The notes beneath the pieces were generated by a model. The model did not search any database. It saw nothing but the letters and a program-made list of their open reading frames with translations, and had not been told where the DNA came from. A stretch of 12,723 bases of DNA from Actinomycetota bacterium (GTDB lineage: Bacteria; Actinomycetota; Thermoleophilia; Gaiellales; Gaiellaceae): positions 1 to 12,723 of the forward strand of contig VAXK01000298.1 of the NCBI GenBank assembly GCA_005885565.1, in the 5' to 3' direction. Within the stretch, counting starts at the first letter, position 1, and the number at the start of each line of letters is the position of its first letter. The position numbers and the translations under genes are program-made. Below are positions 12,332-12,723 of the stretch, piece by piece.

Positions 12332-12415
12332 TCAGCTCGAGCCGCCGCCGATCGCGAAGCCGACCGCCGCGAGCATCGAGCAGACGTAGCGCGCGTAGCT
12401 GCAATGTGCCTTCAC
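12332..12415 (-). CDS. Micropeptide A (27 aa), CX6C with Gly-rich Ser-Ser tail
   Basis: A 27-codon peptide: VKAHCSYARYVCSMLAAVG, then FAI, three glycines and Ser-Ser. Cys5, Tyr7, Arg9-Tyr10, Cys12, the SML-x-AVG core and the Gly/Ser tail are conserved with micropeptide B. Differences are mostly conservative (H/R, S/A, V/I, A/S, F/L), which points to selection on protein. The start GTG 12415 has AAAGGAGG with GGAGG 8 nt away, the same spacing as in B. GTG 12424 is an alternative adding V-T-A. The Shine-Dalgarno overlaps the stop of the membrane protein gene upstream, so the genes are translated from one mRNA. No classical double-Gly leader precedes a core, and the hydrophobic stretch is too short for an ordinary membrane helix unless the Gly tail contributes. 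Function unknown. Confidence 0.75.
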   Translation of the reverse strand: MKAHCSYARYVCSMLAAVGFAIGGGSS

Positions 12416-12420
12416 CGCTG

Positions 12421-12723
12421 TCACCTCCTTTCGATTGCCGCCGTCGCCGTTCCACGCCTCAGGGCGCCGCGCCGGAGCAGCGGGCGCTCGCGCGTCGACT
12501 CGACGGCCTCGCGCGTGACGCGGCGCACAGGCGCCTCGATCTCCAGGTACTCCCACGTCCGCCGCTCGGGGCCGAGGCGGAGGCGCCACCAGGCGTACTG
12601 CGGGAGCAGCAACGGGCCGAGGACGACCATCGCGGGAATGGGGCGGGAGAACCAGCCCAGGCGCAGCGCCGCGAGCATTCCGGCCACGGCTGCGACAGAC
12701 GTGACCGCGGAGACGATCCCGGC
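12421..12723 (-). CDS. Membrane protein, C-terminal part (5' end outside window)
   Basis: The last 100 residues of a minus-strand protein open to the window edge. Two hydrophobic segments are visible, one beginning at the edge (IVSAVTSVAAVAGMLAALRLG) and a second, IPAMVVLGPLLLPQYAWW, separated by a short WFSRP turn. A basic cytoplasmic-looking tail follows (RLRLGPERRTWEYLEIEAPV..., ending ATAAIERR). I do not recognise the family. The stop TGA sits in AGGAGGTGA, so its last codons are the Shine-Dalgarno of micropeptide A. That tight overlap is the main reason to link it to the micropeptides; it could export, modify, sense or give immunity to them, but nothing here tells which. Confidence 0.7.
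   Translation of the reverse strand, partial: AGIVSAVTSVAAVAGMLAALRLGWFSRPIPAMVVLGPLLLPQYAWWRLRLGPERRTWEYLEIEAPVRRVTREAVESTRERPLLRRGALRRGTATAAIERR

Noticed and set aside
12198..12415. Calling the micropeptides lanthipeptides or PqqA/mycofactocin-type precursors
   Set aside because: No leader/core boundary, no matching C-terminal motif of those families and no modification enzyme in the window, so a named class would be a guess.
1..12723. CRISPR arrays, insertion sequences, attachment sites
   Set aside because: No regularly spaced direct repeats, transposase-like protein or duplicated tRNA 3' end was seen.

Overview
The window is GC-rich, densely coded DNA whose third codon positions are almost all G or C. 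Gene families, GTG starts and promoter style point to a chromosomal segment of a soil-type actinobacterium. Thermoleophilia (Gaiellales or Solirubrobacterales) is my best guess, but it rests on gene flavour and not on a marker gene. No phage genes, transposase, CRISPR array or rRNA were seen. There is one tRNA, tRNA-Gly(GCC).

Layout. The left part (1-3016) holds the 3' end of a family 2 glycosyltransferase, a 75-residue conserved-looking protein, a decayed remnant of an alpha/beta-hydrolase esterase, an aldehyde dehydrogenase that seems to have lost about 15 residues including an invariant cofactor-binding Glu, and a convergent NTF2/SnoaL-like protein. From 3226 to 5722 come a GT1 (UGT/MGT-type) glycosyltransferase and an unknown beta-rich protein on the minus strand. 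The plus strand there carries a coupled pair, a stand-alone NIF3/YqfO-insert domain and RNase HI, followed by the tRNA. From 5861 to 7568 a good sigma70-type promoter drives a short upstream ORF that ends inside the start codon of an MFS transporter with two extra N-terminal membrane segments. From 7572 to 9060 a lipoprotein and a Tat-exported beta-propeller form a minus-strand exported pair. From 9381 to 12098 lie type I methionine aminopeptidase (minus), then divergently a dienelactone-hydrolase-like protein and an aminopeptidase P (plus). The right edge (12198-12723, minus strand) carries the tail of a membrane protein followed by two tandem, paralogous micropeptide genes of 27 and 31 codons with conserved CX6C and Gly-rich Ser-Ser tails. 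This last operon is the most likely undescribed system and it continues beyond the window.

Expression logic. At least seven genes have a TANNNT-like -10 hexamer 6-10 nt before the start codon and no Shine-Dalgarno sequence, which suggests leaderless transcripts. Genes internal to operons (NIF3-like, propeller, micropeptides) carry clear Shine-Dalgarno sequences or stop/start overlaps. In four places the stop codon of one gene or gene remnant is itself the first three bases of the next unit's -10 hexamer.
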